Positions 1 through 8,765 of a stretch of DNA of 64,000 bases are shown here, in pieces (within the stretch, counting starts at the first letter, position 1; each line of letters opens with the position of its first letter). The stretch is from Calditerrivibrio nitroreducens DSM 19672. GTDB taxonomy: Bacteria; Chrysiogenota; Deferribacteres; Deferribacterales; Calditerrivibrionaceae. A program made the translations under genes and the position numbers. The notes under the pieces are model-generated. The model was not told the origin of the DNA, did not search any database, and saw only the letters and a list, made by a program, of their open reading frames with translations. The DNA lies in the NCBI RefSeq assembly GCF_000183405.1, contig NC_014758.1, positions 372,001 to 436,000 on the forward strand, given 5' to 3'.

Positions 1-639
1 TCATTATTCGATAATTATATCTATCTTGTAAATGCCAAAAAGGAGAATGAAGCTCTGAAATTAAAGCTTTCTGAGTTAAACATACAAAATAGAATTCTTA
101 ATGAAAAACTACATGAATATGAACAACTTAGAAAAATATTGAAGTTTAAGGATAACTATCAGGTAGAATTGCTTGCGGCTTCTGTAGTTGGCAAACATAT
201 CGATGGATATAGTAAATATATTTTTATAAATGTGGGTCAGATTGATGGGATTCAAATAAACGATTCTGTGGCCAACGAAATGGGGTTGATTGGTAAAATC
301 GTGGAGGTTATGAATAATAGATCTAAGGTACTTCTTATTACAGATCCAAACAATAAGGTGAGCGTTATGAATCTTAGAACCAGAACAACAGGGATAATGA
401 GTGGTGATGGTAGTGGAGGGCTTGTGGTGGAGTTTTATGATAAGCTTGATAAGGTGTATAAAGGTGATATATTCATAACATCAGGTCTTGGTGGTCTATA
501 TATTAAGGGTATTGCAGTTGGCAAAGTTTATGCATATTCCAACAATCCATCAGATATCTTTCAAAGGGTTTATCTAAAACCTTTAGTTAATTTCAATTCG
601 ATAGAAAATCTGCTTGTTATAAAGAGTAAAAATGATTAA
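1..639 (+). CDS. mreC: Rod shape-determining protein MreC (5'-truncated by window edge)
   Basis: The reading frame is open from base 1 with no start codon, so the N-terminus (cytoplasmic tail and membrane helix) lies outside the window. The first ~45 visible residues are a charged coiled-coil stretch (AKKENEALKLKL), followed by the beta-barrel MreC core with the family-like segment INVGQIDGI. MreC is a periplasmic scaffold that links MreB filaments to the elongation peptidoglycan synthases. It overlaps mreD by 8 bases and heads the order mreC-mreD-mrdA-rodA, which is the classical elongasome operon and makes the call secure. An internal ATG at 139 should not be taken as the start. Confidence 0.93.
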   Translation, partial: SLFDNYIYLVNAKKENEALKLKLSELNIQNRILNEKLHEYEQLRKILKFKDNYQVELLAASVVGKHIDGYSKYIFINVGQIDGIQINDSVANEMGLIGKIVEVMNNRSKVLLITDPNNKVSVMNLRTRTTGIMSGDGSGGLVVEFYDKLDKVYKGDIFITSGLGGLYIKGIAVGKVYAYSNNPSDIFQRVYLKPLVNFNSIENLLVIKSKND

Positions 640-1087
640 AATGGTTTTGTCATTAGCTCTATCCTTGTTGTTTTATATCGTTTATCACTTATTTACGTTG
701 GCTAATTATATCGATATCGTCTTAATATCTATTATTATCTACTTTGATTTTACGGATGATGATCTGTTTTTTTTCATTATTCCTCTATCTTTATTAAGTG
801 ATTATATGCTTGATATATATTTTGGGTTTTCTGCCATACTGTTTTTCATTATATATCTATTTAGGGTATTGATGAGTAAAAATATGTTTTTTAAGAGTCA
901 GTTTTTAAAATTTGTATATTATTTTTCTTCTGTATTATTCTACAATATTGTAGTATCAAAGATTCTGGGTATAGGGGTTGAAACGATGGTTGTGGCTATC
1001 CCGATCAGACTCTTTTTGGATATTGCAATAATTTATATCGTGAATACCTTTTTGGAGTCGAAATTTGTTGTTTCGTACGGTAAATGA
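632..1087 (+). CDS. mreD: Rod shape-determining membrane protein MreD
   Basis: A 151-residue, almost entirely hydrophobic protein with about five predicted membrane helices, of the length usual for MreD. Sequence conservation in this family is low, so the call rests on size, topology and position between mreC and mrdA. It begins inside the 3' end of mreC and its own 3' end overlaps the next gene by 23 bases, implying translational coupling. MreD is an inner-membrane partner of MreC in the elongasome. Confidence 0.85.
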   Translation: MIKMVLSLALSLLFYIVYHLFTLANYIDIVLISIIIYFDFTDDDLFFFIIPLSLLSDYMLDIYFGFSAILFFIIYLFRVLMSKNMFFKSQFLKFVYYFSSVLFYNIVVSKILGIGVETMVVAIPIRLFLDIAIIYIVNTFLESKFVVSYGK

Positions 1088-2879
1088 TAAAATTATAAAG
1101 CTTTTTAATAAGAGATTGACCCTGTTATTTTTTATATTTATAGGGTTTATTTTCTTTATTATTATAAGACTCTTTTTTCTTCAAATTATTTATTACGATA
1201 AATATAAAACACTTTCTGACAACAACAGGATAAGGATAGTGAGAATTTTTGCCAGCAGAGGAATGATTATGGATCGTAAGGGGGTTGTGTTTGTTAAAAA
1301 TGCTCCCAGCTATAATCTTACCCTTTTGAAGGAGGATGTAAAAGATTTAAAAGGTACCATAGAAAAGTTGAGTTCGGTGTTAAATATAAATATAGATTCT
1401 GTACAAAAAAGATTAAAAAATTCATACCCATATGTGCCAATAGCTATAAAAAGGGGGCTTTCATTTGAGGAGATGTCTTATTTTATGGAGCATTCGCAGG
1501 ATTTTCCGGGTGTTAAAATTGAGCTTGAGACCTCTCGGAAATATGAAGATGGTGAAGCGATCAGCCATCTTGTTGGATACTTAGGGGAGGTAAATCTTGA
1601 TGAGATAGAGAAATATGGAATATACTTTCCGGGGGATTTAATAGGTAAGACCGGGCTGGAAAAGTATTACGAGGCGGTTTTAAGGGGTAAAAATGGACTA
1701 AAATATGTTGAAGTGGATAGTCTGGGACAAGCTGTGAATATTACAAACGTAAAAGAACCTGTTCCGGGAAACAATATTGCACTTACGATAGATTTTAACA
1801 TGCAAAAATATGCAAAAGAATTATTTGCTGGCAAAAAAGGTGCTGTGGTTATTCTTAAAATAGATGGTAACGAAGTAATAACACTGTTTTCCGCACCAAC
1901 GTTTAATTTAAACGATTTTGTTCCATATATAAGTGAAGATAAATGGAAACAACTACACAATGACGATAAACCACTCATTAATAGAGCTACAGAGGCAGCA
2001 TATCCTCCCGGATCTGTCTTCAAAGTTTTGATGGCTACTGCTGCGTTAAATGAAAAAGTGATAACACCAAATACTACGTTCAACTGTAATGGGGAGTTTA
2101 GCTATGGTAATCTTACTTATAGATGCTGGAATAAAGATGGTCATGGTGCAGTAAATCTTAAAAAATCTATTGCAGAATCCTGCGATGTCTATTACTACAA
2201 TGTAGGATTAAAGTTGGGTATAGATAATATCGTAAAATATGCAAAAGGGTTGGGATTGGGTAGTAAAACAGGGATAGATCTTCCAACGGAAAGTGGAGGT
2301 AATTTCCCTGATAGGGATTGGAAAAAAAGGGTTTTCAAGCAGAGTTGGTATCCTGGGGAGACTATTATTACTTCTATTGGACAGGGTTATATGACCACAA
2401 CACCTTTGCAGCTTGCAGTTATGTTAAGTGGGGTCTTTAATGGAGGAAAGCTCTATAAACCGAGACTACTTGATAAAATTATCACAACCAAAGAGGTATT
2501 TAAGATAAATAGCGAATTGATCAATGATATGCATATTCCAAAAGAAGTTGTATCCACAGTGCTTGATGCGGTGGTGGAAACTGTGATGGGAGAAAGGGGA
2601 ACCGCTTATAGGGCAAAAGTGGATGGTGTATTGGTTGGTGGTAAGACCGGTACAGCCCAGGTGGTGGGGCTCAAAAAAACGGAGAATATGAATCAGGATC
2701 AGATTCCTGAAAAATACAGGGATCATTCCTGGTTTGGTGGGGTATTTCCGGCGGACAACCCACAATATGTCATCGTGGTATTTGTGGAGCACGGGGGTGC
2801 CGGAAGTTCCGGAGCTACTCCAATAGCTGGGGCTTTAATTAACAAAATGGTGCAATTGGGTTATGTTTCAGGTAGATAA
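1065..2879 (+). CDS. mrdA: Penicillin-binding protein 2 (elongasome transpeptidase)
   Basis: A 604-residue class B PBP that cross-links lateral-wall peptidoglycan in the periplasm. It has an N-terminal membrane anchor (about residues 18-40), a dimerisation region and a C-terminal transpeptidase domain. The catalytic motifs are complete: SVFK with nucleophile S317, SCD at 372-374 and KTG at 527-529. No ATG fits the start. TTG at 1065 lies 7 bases after GGAG (1054-1057), inside the end of mreD; TTG at 1068 is the alternative. It overlaps rodA, its glycosyltransferase partner, by 17 bases. Confidence 0.95.
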   Translation: MLFRTVNDKIIKLFNKRLTLLFFIFIGFIFFIIIRLFFLQIIYYDKYKTLSDNNRIRIVRIFASRGMIMDRKGVVFVKNAPSYNLTLLKEDVKDLKGTIEKLSSVLNINIDSVQKRLKNSYPYVPIAIKRGLSFEEMSYFMEHSQDFPGVKIELETSRKYEDGEAISHLVGYLGEVNLDEIEKYGIYFPGDLIGKTGLEKYYEAVLRGKNGLKYVEVDSLGQAVNITNVKEPVPGNNIALTIDFNMQKYAKELFAGKKGAVVILKIDGNEVITLFSAPTFNLNDFVPYISEDKWKQLHNDDKPLINRATEAAYPPGSVFKVLMATAALNEKVITPNTTFNCNGEFSYGNLTYRCWNKDGHGAVNLKKSIAESCDVYYYNVGLKLGIDNIVKYAKGLGLGSKTGIDLPTESGGNFPDRDWKKRVFKQSWYPGETIITSIGQGYMTTTPLQLAVMLSGVFNGGKLYKPRLLDKIITTKEVFKINSELINDMHIPKEVVSTVLDAVVETVMGERGTAYRAKVDGVLVGGKTGTAQVVGLKKTENMNQDQIPEKYRDHSWFGGVFPADNPQYVIVVFVEHGGAGSSGATPIAGALINKMVQLGYVSGR

Positions 2880-3981
2880 AAGGCTGTTTAAAAATTTTGA
2901 TATTTATCTTAGCGGTGTAATTCTATCTATTCTCTTATATGGTTTCATCGCTGTGTATAGCGCATCATATGATCCCACATCACATAAGTTTGCAATATTT
3001 TATATAAAGCAGTTATATTGGGCACTGATAGGGATATCGTTTTACATATTTTTCTCATTTTTCAATTATAAGCATCTGATCAAGTGGAATGTTATTTTTT
3101 ATATATTAGGTCTGGTTTTATTAATACTTGTTTTGATAATCGGTCATATAGGGATGGGGGCACAGAGATGGATTAATATTGGGGGCTTTAGATTTCAGCC
3201 ATCAGAATTTTTCAAGATAGTTTTTATTCTTATGATGCCTAAAATCTACAATGATTTTGATGAGAATAAGTTAGGGATGATAGATGTAATAAAAAAATTC
3301 TGGCTTGTACTACCCCCATTCATACTTGTATTTTTGCAGCCAGACCTTGGTACTGCGATGGTTTTTCTTGCGGTTTGGGGGGTATTACTACTTTTTAGGG
3401 GTGTTAAAGCAAAAACTTTGATGTTTTTTTCGATATTATCCGTCGTAATAGCTCCTATAATGTGGAATAAACTTCATGATTATCAACGGGAGAGGGTGCT
3501 TACCTTTTTAAATCCGGAGAGTGATCCTTACGGTGCGGGATACCATGTGATTCAATCTAAGATTGCCATAGGATCTGGTGGTATAACCGGGAAAGGTCTT
3601 TTAAAGGGTACCCAGTCCCATCTTAAATTTCTACCTGAGAGGCATACAGATTTTATATTTGCTTTGATTAATGAAGAATTTGGATTTCTGGGTGGGGTTT
3701 TGATGATTGGGCTGTTTGGATTTCTTATCTTTAGGCTTTTGTATATTGCTCAAAAAACTAAAGAATTTTCCGGTAGAATACTTCTGGTGGCCATTGCATC
3801 GCTTATCTTTTTTCAGTTATTTGTTAATGCAGGTATGACACTTGGGTTACTTCCCGTTGTGGGGATACCTATGCCTCTTGTCAGTTATGGTGGATCCGCG
3901 CTTATTACCTTTATGACACTACTTGGAATAGCTAATTCCATATCCATTAGGAAATTTGATTCCCCTGGAGACGTTAGATGA
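2863..3981 (+). CDS. rodA: Peptidoglycan glycosyltransferase RodA (SEDS family)
   Basis: A 372-residue polytopic membrane protein of the RodA/FtsW/SpoVE family with about ten helices. It carries the SEDS hallmarks GMGAQRWI near residue 100 and GIPMPLVSYGGSA near the C-terminus. RodA polymerises lipid II and works with PBP2, encoded immediately upstream with a 17-base overlap. That pairing argues for RodA rather than FtsW. The stop overlaps the next start by 4 bases. Confidence 0.95.
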   Translation: MFQVDKRLFKNFDIYLSGVILSILLYGFIAVYSASYDPTSHKFAIFYIKQLYWALIGISFYIFFSFFNYKHLIKWNVIFYILGLVLLILVLIIGHIGMGAQRWINIGGFRFQPSEFFKIVFILMMPKIYNDFDENKLGMIDVIKKFWLVLPPFILVFLQPDLGTAMVFLAVWGVLLLFRGVKAKTLMFFSILSVVIAPIMWNKLHDYQRERVLTFLNPESDPYGAGYHVIQSKIAIGSGGITGKGLLKGTQSHLKFLPERHTDFIFALINEEFGFLGGVLMIGLFGFLIFRLLYIAQKTKEFSGRILLVAIASLIFFQLFVNAGMTLGLLPVVGIPMPLVSYGGSALITFMTLLGIANSISIRKFDSPGDVR

Positions 3982-6368
3982 CAGATTTTATAAAAAGATT
4001 GACCATGGTTTCTAAGCCTGTGAGATATATCAATAATGAAATTAATAGCATTCATAAGAAGATAAATGATGGTATGGTCAAAGTTTGTCTTGCTTTTCCT
4101 GATACATATGAAATAGGGATGTCGCACCTGGGGATGAAGATATTATATGAATCGCTAAATTCTTCTGATAAGATTGTGGCGGAGAGATTTTTTGTGCCAT
4201 GGATGGATGCAATCACGATTATGGGGGAGGATCTTTTTGTTTCCCTTGAATCTAAAATACCACTAAATAGGTTTGATATTTTAGGTTTTAGTTTGCAGTA
4301 TGAGCTATCCTATTCAAATATTATATTGACGTTAAAATACTCTAAAATACCATTTTGGAGCAGTGAAAGATCTGAAAATGATCCTATTATTGTGGCGGGT
4401 GGTCCCTGTGTATTCAATCCTGCCCCATTAAACAGGATTGTGGATGCGTTTTTTGTGGGTGAAATGGATGATGAATTCCGAAAGGTTTTGGAAGGAGTTT
4501 TGAAATTTAAAAGGAGAAAAGATAGGCTGGAATATCTAAACAGTTTCCCTTTTGTTTATGTTCCTATTATAGATTATAACAAAATAGTCAAAAGAAATAT
4601 TTTTACAGAATTTTCTCACAAAACAAATCTCAAAAGTCAAATTGTACCGCTTATGCCGGTGGTACAGGATAGGGTAAGTATAGAGATATCGAGGGGCTGT
4701 ACCCGTGGATGCAGGTTTTGTCAGGCGGGTGTGATCTATAGACCTTCGAGGGAACAGAATGTAGAGAAGATTATATCAGATGGTCTGTCCCTTTTAAATA
4801 AAACAGGTTATAATGAGATATCCCTGATGTCGTTATCGGCATCCGACTATACAAGAATTTCAGACCTTCTGTTATCGCTGTCGGAGTTGGTTAAAAATGA
4901 TAAAATATCATTATCCCTCCCTTCTCTGAGGGTGGATAAGATTGATGATTTCATCTTTGAGTCCCTTTCCAAGGTGAGAAAATCTGGTTTTACCATCGCT
5001 CCGGAAGCTGGTTCCCAGAGGATGAGGGATATTATCAATAAAAATATATCTGAAGATGAAATTTTTACAGCAGTTGAAAGGGCTCAGAAAAATGGTTGGA
5101 GTAGTGCAAAACTGTACTTTATGGTGGGGCTACCGTTTGAAACGGATGATGATGTGGCGGAAATAGCTGAACTGGTTAAAAGGTTAAAACTAAATTTTAG
5201 AGGCAAAAATAGCATAGATATAACAGCGTCGGTGTCAAATTTTGTTCCTAAACCATTCACCCCTTTTCAGTGGTACCCTCAGAATAGAAGGGAAGACTTT
5301 TTAAGAAAACACAACATGTTAAAAGACCTTTTTAAAAGGTATAAGATCAATTTTAAGATACATAATATCGATCAGAGTGTCATGGAAGGAGTTTTCTCCA
5401 GAGGGGATAACAGGCTAAACGATCTCATAATAAAAGCAGTGGAATCCGGGTGTTGTTTCGATGGGTGGAGTGAATATTTTGATATGAGTAAGTGGAGAGA
5501 GACCTTCGACGATTTTGGTTATAGCGTTGAAGAGTTTGCTTGTAAAGAGTATAAATATGATGATATCCTACCATGGGACAATATTGATCCTCTTGTAAGT
5601 AAAGAGTTTTTGTGGGAAGAATATCAAAAAAGCTCCAGTGGTATACTGATACCTGATTGTAAAACTGAAAGATGTACAGGATGTGGTGTGTGTGATTTTG
5701 ATAAGATACAGAATATCAAGGCAGATAGGTTTGATATAGAGATCAATACAGAGATTGATAACTCTAAAGAGATCAATTACTCGGTAATTTTTACCAAAAA
5801 AGGTTTTTCATCGATACTATCCGCCCTTGAATTGAGCAGAGTTTTTTCCCATACTTTTAATATTATTGGATACCGATTGTCATATTCAAAAGGGTTTAAC
5901 CCCCAACCCCGTATTAATTATGTTTACCCTTTGCCAGTGGGTGTTGAGGGGGAAAATGAAATATTGTTGATTAGAGGAGATGAGATAACTGATATGAACA
6001 ATTTTATGAAGAGATTAAAAGGGATTCTACCGGATGGTTTGGTGGTGAAAGATATTAGAAAAATCACAAAATATGATCAGGGGGATGCCGATGTTATCTA
6101 CAGATTTGAAAAGGATGATTATCGCTTTTTGAAAAGTTTTTATGAAAGAGGTGAAGCGTATTACATTAAGAAGAGTAAAAAGGGTGATGATAAAATAATA
6201 AATATAGATCAATACCTTCCGAGATTTAATGATAATAAGTTGACGATATCTTTAAAAATTAGTAATATGGGTGGCTATAATCCTCTTGATTTTTTTAAAT
6301 ATACGAATTATAATTATAATAAGATAGTGAGAGAGAAAATAATTTTAAAGGGGTTAGAATATGTTTAA
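3978..6368 (+). CDS. Radical SAM protein fused to a DUF2344 domain (TIGR03960 + TIGR03936)
   Basis: A 796-residue fusion. Residues ~1-200 resemble a B12-binding-like domain. The radical SAM core follows, with the cluster motif CTRGCRFC (C241, C245, C248) and the glycine-rich segment GGPCVFNPAP upstream. Before the C-terminal domain there is a second cysteine patch, C561, C566, C569 and C572 (CTGCGVC), which could bind another Fe-S cluster. Residues ~600-796 match the radical-SAM-associated DUF2344 family. In other bacteria this fusion often lies near rng/rplU; here it follows the rodA operon and overlaps a Fur gene by 8 bases. The substrate is unknown to me; RNA or ribosome modification is only a guess from genomic context elsewhere. 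Confidence 0.88.
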   Translation: MTDFIKRLTMVSKPVRYINNEINSIHKKINDGMVKVCLAFPDTYEIGMSHLGMKILYESLNSSDKIVAERFFVPWMDAITIMGEDLFVSLESKIPLNRFDILGFSLQYELSYSNIILTLKYSKIPFWSSERSENDPIIVAGGPCVFNPAPLNRIVDAFFVGEMDDEFRKVLEGVLKFKRRKDRLEYLNSFPFVYVPIIDYNKIVKRNIFTEFSHKTNLKSQIVPLMPVVQDRVSIEISRGCTRGCRFCQAGVIYRPSREQNVEKIISDGLSLLNKTGYNEISLMSLSASDYTRISDLLLSLSELVKNDKISLSLPSLRVDKIDDFIFESLSKVRKSGFTIAPEAGSQRMRDIINKNISEDEIFTAVERAQKNGWSSAKLYFMVGLPFETDDDVAEIAELVKRLKLNFRGKNSIDITASVSNFVPKPFTPFQWYPQNRREDFLRKHNMLKDLFKRYKINFKIHNIDQSVMEGVFSRGDNRLNDLIIKAVESGCCFDGWSEYFDMSKWRETFDDFGYSVEEFACKEYKYDDILPWDNIDPLVSKEFLWEEYQKSSSGILIPDCKTERCTGCGVCDFDKIQNIKADRFDIEINTEIDNSKEINYSVIFTKKGFSSILSALELSRVFSHTFNIIGYRLSYSKGFNPQPRINYVYPLPVGVEGENEILLIRGDEITDMNNFMKRLKGILPDGLVVKDIRKITKYDQGDADVIYRFEKDDYRFLKSFYERGEAYYIKKSKKGDDKIINIDQYLPRFNDNKLTISLKISNMGGYNPLDFFKYTNYNYNKIVREKIILKGLEYV

Positions 6369-6771
6369 AGAGACGGCTTTGCAGGCTTTAAAAGAAAATG
6401 GTTACAAAATAACCAAACCAAGAGAATGGATAATCGAGTATCTGGAAGGTAACAAAAATCACCCTACAGCCCTTGAAATATTTGATGATATCAGAAAAAA
6501 TGATAAATCTATATCGTTTGCCACTGTGTATAATACTCTTGAAACGCTTGTTAAATCAGGTATTATAAATGAAATATCTGTTGATTCCCAAAGTAGCAGG
6601 TTTGATCCTGATACATCTGAACATATCCATTTCGTTTGTGTTAAATGTAAGAAAGTTTCTGATATTTATAATTCATCCTTTGGAGAATTTTTGAAAAATA
6701 TTCCGGGAAAGGTCAATGGGTACAACGTGATAATCAAGGGTGAATGTGAAGATTGCGTAGAGAAATCTTAA
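6361..6771 (+). CDS. Fur/PerR-family metal-dependent transcriptional regulator
   Basis: A 136-residue Fur-family protein with an N-terminal winged helix (KITKPREWIIEYL, then FATVYNTLETLVKSG) and a C-terminal metal-binding dimerisation domain. The structural zinc site is complete, with C93/C96 (CVKC) and C129/C132 (CEDC). HIHFVC precedes the first pair. The sequence alone does not separate Fur, Zur and PerR. A rubredoxin-like gene directly downstream makes a peroxide/iron (PerR-like) role plausible. It starts within the 3' end of the radical SAM gene. Confidence 0.88.
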   Translation: MFKETALQALKENGYKITKPREWIIEYLEGNKNHPTALEIFDDIRKNDKSISFATVYNTLETLVKSGIINEISVDSQSSRFDPDTSEHIHFVCVKCKKVSDIYNSSFGEFLKNIPGKVNGYNVIIKGECEDCVEKS

Positions 6772-6785
6772 ATCAGGGGGTATAG

Positions 6786-6893
6786 ATGGCTGTATTTGTT
6801 TGTAAATCCTGTGGTGAAAAAAAGGAAGGCAGGTGTAAACCAAAAAAGTGCCCAAAATGTGGAGGAACAAACACATTTGAGAAACAGGGATAG
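6786..6893 (+). CDS. RCKP-type rubredoxin-like mini-protein (35 aa)
   Basis: ATG at 6786 follows the ribosome-binding stretch CAGGGGG (6774-6780) and reads 35 codons to TAG. The product has two CxxC knuckles, CKSCG near the N-terminus and CPKCG near residue 22, with the RCKPKKCP motif between them. This is the rubredoxin-like Fe/Zn knuckle usually found as a domain of rubrerythrin-type redox proteins; here it stands alone. It lies 14 bases after the Fur-family gene and overlaps the likely start of the TIGR02757 gene. It is easily missed because of its size. Confidence 0.82.
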   Translation: MAVFVCKSCGEKKEGRCKPKKCPKCGGTNTFEKQG

Positions 6894-7674
6894 TATTTCA
6901 GTTTTTTTAGAGAGATCTTACAAAGTTTACAACAGGGTCGAGTTTATTGAAACCGACCCTATTTTTTTCCCCTCCAGTTACAGTGGGAATAAAGAGTACG
7001 TTGCCTTTGTATCTGCTCTATTTGCATATGGAAGAGTAAACCTTATAAAAGATTTTCTCATACGGTTTTTCGATTACTACGGAAATGATCCAAACAATAA
7101 TTTAGTACAAGAAAGCAGCAGTGTTTATTATAGGTTTCAAACTTCGAAGGATATTTTTAACCTTTATGGAATGATTACGGAAATATATGAAAAATATGGC
7201 TCCATCGAGGGAGCTTTTCTGTCTTTTTCAGACGAATTGGAGGAGGCACTTAAGAGATTTGTGTTATATTGCAGAGAATTTGGGCGAAAAAGATTATTGG
7301 ATAGAGGTTTTTTTCAACTTTTTCCAGATCCTGAAAGCTCAGGGCTAAAGAGATTCAGAATGTTTTTACGATGGATGATCAGAAAAGATGAAATAGATTT
7401 TGGACTGTGGAAGAATTTTGACAGGAAAGATTTAATATATCCTATAGATACACATATCCTTAGGTTTGCTGATAAAAATGGGATAGTGAGTAATGAAACA
7501 AATAGTTTAAAAAATGCATTAAAGATTACAGAATTTTTTAGAGGGATAAATTCTTCAGATCCCTTAAAATATGATTTTACCATCACAAGGCTTGGGATGA
7601 TAAATAATTGTAAATTTAAAAAAGATTATAACTGCGAATTTTGTGCCCATGTAATAAATTGCCCTTTTTGTTGA
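6877..7674 (+). CDS. TIGR02757/DUF2400 family protein
   Basis: A conserved family of uncharacterised function, matched by the N-terminal pattern YNRVEFIETDPIFFP and overall size (265 aa from this start). TTG at 6877 sits 11 bases after GGAGG (6861-6865) and overlaps the mini-rubredoxin gene by 17 bases. An upstream in-frame start (6796) would read through that gene and add non-conserved residues. The C-terminal third contains PIDTHILRF, then a cysteine loop with spacing C-x7-C-x2-C-x5-C-x2-C. This resembles the VDTH motif and Fe-S loop of endonuclease III-type DNA glycosylases, although I see no canonical helix-hairpin-helix lysine. Confidence 0.8.
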   Translation: MRNRDSISVFLERSYKVYNRVEFIETDPIFFPSSYSGNKEYVAFVSALFAYGRVNLIKDFLIRFFDYYGNDPNNNLVQESSSVYYRFQTSKDIFNLYGMITEIYEKYGSIEGAFLSFSDELEEALKRFVLYCREFGRKRLLDRGFFQLFPDPESSGLKRFRMFLRWMIRKDEIDFGLWKNFDRKDLIYPIDTHILRFADKNGIVSNETNSLKNALKITEFFRGINSSDPLKYDFTITRLGMINNCKFKKDYNCEFCAHVINCPFC

Positions 7675-7698
7675 CAAATATTCAAACTTGTATATATT
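7671..7698 (+). promoter_or_regulatory. Sigma-70-type promoter for trxA
   Basis: TTGACA (7671-7676), 16-base spacer, TATATT (7693-7698). The -35 box overlaps the stop of the preceding gene, so thioredoxin has its own promoter about 30 bases upstream of its start. Confidence 0.65.
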
Positions 7699-7729
7699 AA
7701 AAAAAGATAATATTGTTAAGGAGGCTATA

Positions 7730-8047
7730 ATGGCTTTGGTATTTACAGAAAGTAATTTTCAATCTGAGGTTCTGTCAAGTGATGTTCCTGTGTTGGTGGA
7801 TTTCTGGGCGGTTTGGTGTGGCCCTTGTAAAATGCTTGCCCCCACAATAGATGCCCTTACTGCTGAATTTGAAGGTAAAGCAAAAATAGGTAAAGTGAAT
7901 GTTGATGAGAATCAACATCTTGCAGCTCAATATGGTATTATGAGCATCCCTACTGTTATGATATTCAAAAACGGTAAGGTAGTTGAGCAGTTTATCGGTG
8001 TTCAGCCAAAAGGTGTGTATATTGAGGCATTAAAGAAATATTTATAA
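7730..8047 (+). CDS. trxA: Thioredoxin
   Basis: A 105-residue thioredoxin with the active site WCGPC (residues 29-33), the cis-proline segment [12 protein letters not shown] and no signal peptide. It is therefore a cytosolic disulfide reductase. ATG 7730 follows AAGGAGG with good spacing; an in-frame ATG 14 codons upstream (7688) overlaps the promoter -10 region and is unlikely. The small FmdB-type gene follows after 10 bases and probably shares the transcript. Confidence 0.96.
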   Translation: MALVFTESNFQSEVLSSDVPVLVDFWAVWCGPCKMLAPTIDALTAEFEGKAKIGKVNVDENQHLAAQYGIMSIPTVMIFKNGKVVEQFIGVQPKGVYIEALKKYL

Positions 8048-8057
8048 GAGGTTTAAA

Positions 8058-8255
8058 ATGCCAATATACGAATTTAGATGCAACGATTGTGGAAAACAAT
8101 TTTCCAAGCTTATTTTAAAAAAGGATGACACAGCAGAGTGCCCAAACTGCAAATCTGAAAATGTAGAAAAGCTTATATCTGCTGTTTCATCGTTTTCTTC
8201 TTCAAAAGGGGGGTCTTCAGGTAGTTGTGGTGGCGGCTTTGGCGGATTCAGGTGA
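8058..8255 (+). CDS. FmdB-family zinc ribbon protein
   Basis: A 65-residue protein starting [12 protein letters not shown], with a second knuckle CPNC near residue 34 and a Ser/Gly-rich tail. This is the typical FmdB regulatory-protein zinc ribbon. The biochemical role of the family is poorly defined; it is often encoded near redox genes. It lies 10 bases behind trxA and just before an intrinsic terminator. Confidence 0.85.
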   Translation: MPIYEFRCNDCGKQFSKLILKKDDTAECPNCKSENVEKLISAVSSFSSSKGGSSGSCGGGFGGFR

Positions 8256-8291
8256 GGTTAAAACTTTCACCCGTGTGGTGGAAAGATATAT

Positions 8292-8316
8292 GGGGGCTAT
8301 AAAGCCCCCTTTTTTT
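8292..8316 (+). terminator. Rho-independent terminator after trxA-fmdB
   Basis: Stem GGGGGCT/AGCCCCC with the 4-base loop ATAA, followed by seven T residues on the plus strand. It also separates this transcript from the convergent HU gene. On the minus strand it lacks a good T tract. Confidence 0.85.
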
Positions 8317-8330
8317 ATATAAAATTATGG

Positions 8331-8609
8331 CTATTTAAGAAGAGCCAGCTTAATTTCTCTGCTTGGTTTGAAATAAGGCACACTTTTGGCTTCTACTATT
8401 ACTTTTTCACCAGTTTTGGGATTTCTGGCTTCTTTTCTATTTTTTTTCCTTACTTTAAAGGAACCAAATCCCCTAATCTCCACTTTTTCATCTGATTCAA
8501 GTGCTGATTTTATAGAGTTAAAAACACCATTTACGATAAACTCCACCTGTCTTTTGCTAAGATGAGGATTTTCTTCAGCAATCTTTTCTATTAATTCTGA
8601 TTTGTTCAT
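8331..8609 (-). CDS. HU/IHF-family DNA-binding protein
   Basis: A 92-residue bacterial histone-like protein that bends and compacts DNA as a dimer. Family landmarks are MNKSELIEKIAEE, GFGSFKVRKKNRKEARNP and the arm motif NPKTGE near residue 63. HU and IHF subunits cannot be separated confidently here. It is monocistronic on the minus strand with AAGGAG before the start and its own promoter. Confidence 0.93.
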   Translation of the reverse strand: MNKSELIEKIAEENPHLSKRQVEFIVNGVFNSIKSALESDEKVEIRGFGSFKVRKKNRKEARNPKTGEKVIVEAKSVPYFKPSREIKLALLK

Positions 8610-8647
8610 ACCGAATCTCCTTAAAAAATTTTGAAAGCTATATACTG

Positions 8648-8676
8648 CTTTTATACAACTATTTGATAACTGTCAA
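8648..8676 (-). promoter_or_regulatory. Promoter for the HU gene
   Basis: Read on the minus strand: TTGACA (8676-8671), 17-base spacer, TAAAAG (8653-8648), about 40 bases upstream of the HU start. A TATAAA two bases earlier is an alternative -10. Confidence 0.65.
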
Positions 8677-8701
8677 GTAAAATGTTCACTTTAATTTTCT
8701 A

Positions 8702-8729
8702 TTGAAATTTGTTTAATAAAAGCTATAAT
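8702..8729 (+). promoter_or_regulatory. Promoter for the aminotransferase-hisZ-purA operon
   Basis: TTGAAA (8702-8707), 16-base spacer, perfect TATAAT (8724-8729), divergent from the HU promoter. Confidence 0.7.
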
Positions 8730-8765
8730 TCATCAGTTAAAATATTATGAAACTTTGAGGTGAAT

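Noticed and set aside
1667-2083. 138-codon minus-strand ORF inside mrdA
   Set aside because: It lies entirely antisense to the conserved transpeptidase domain, so it is a reading-frame shadow.
7688-7729. 14-residue N-terminal extension of thioredoxin
   Set aside because: It begins inside the promoter and lacks a ribosome-binding site, while ATG 7730 has AAGGAGG and gives the standard thioredoxin N-terminus.
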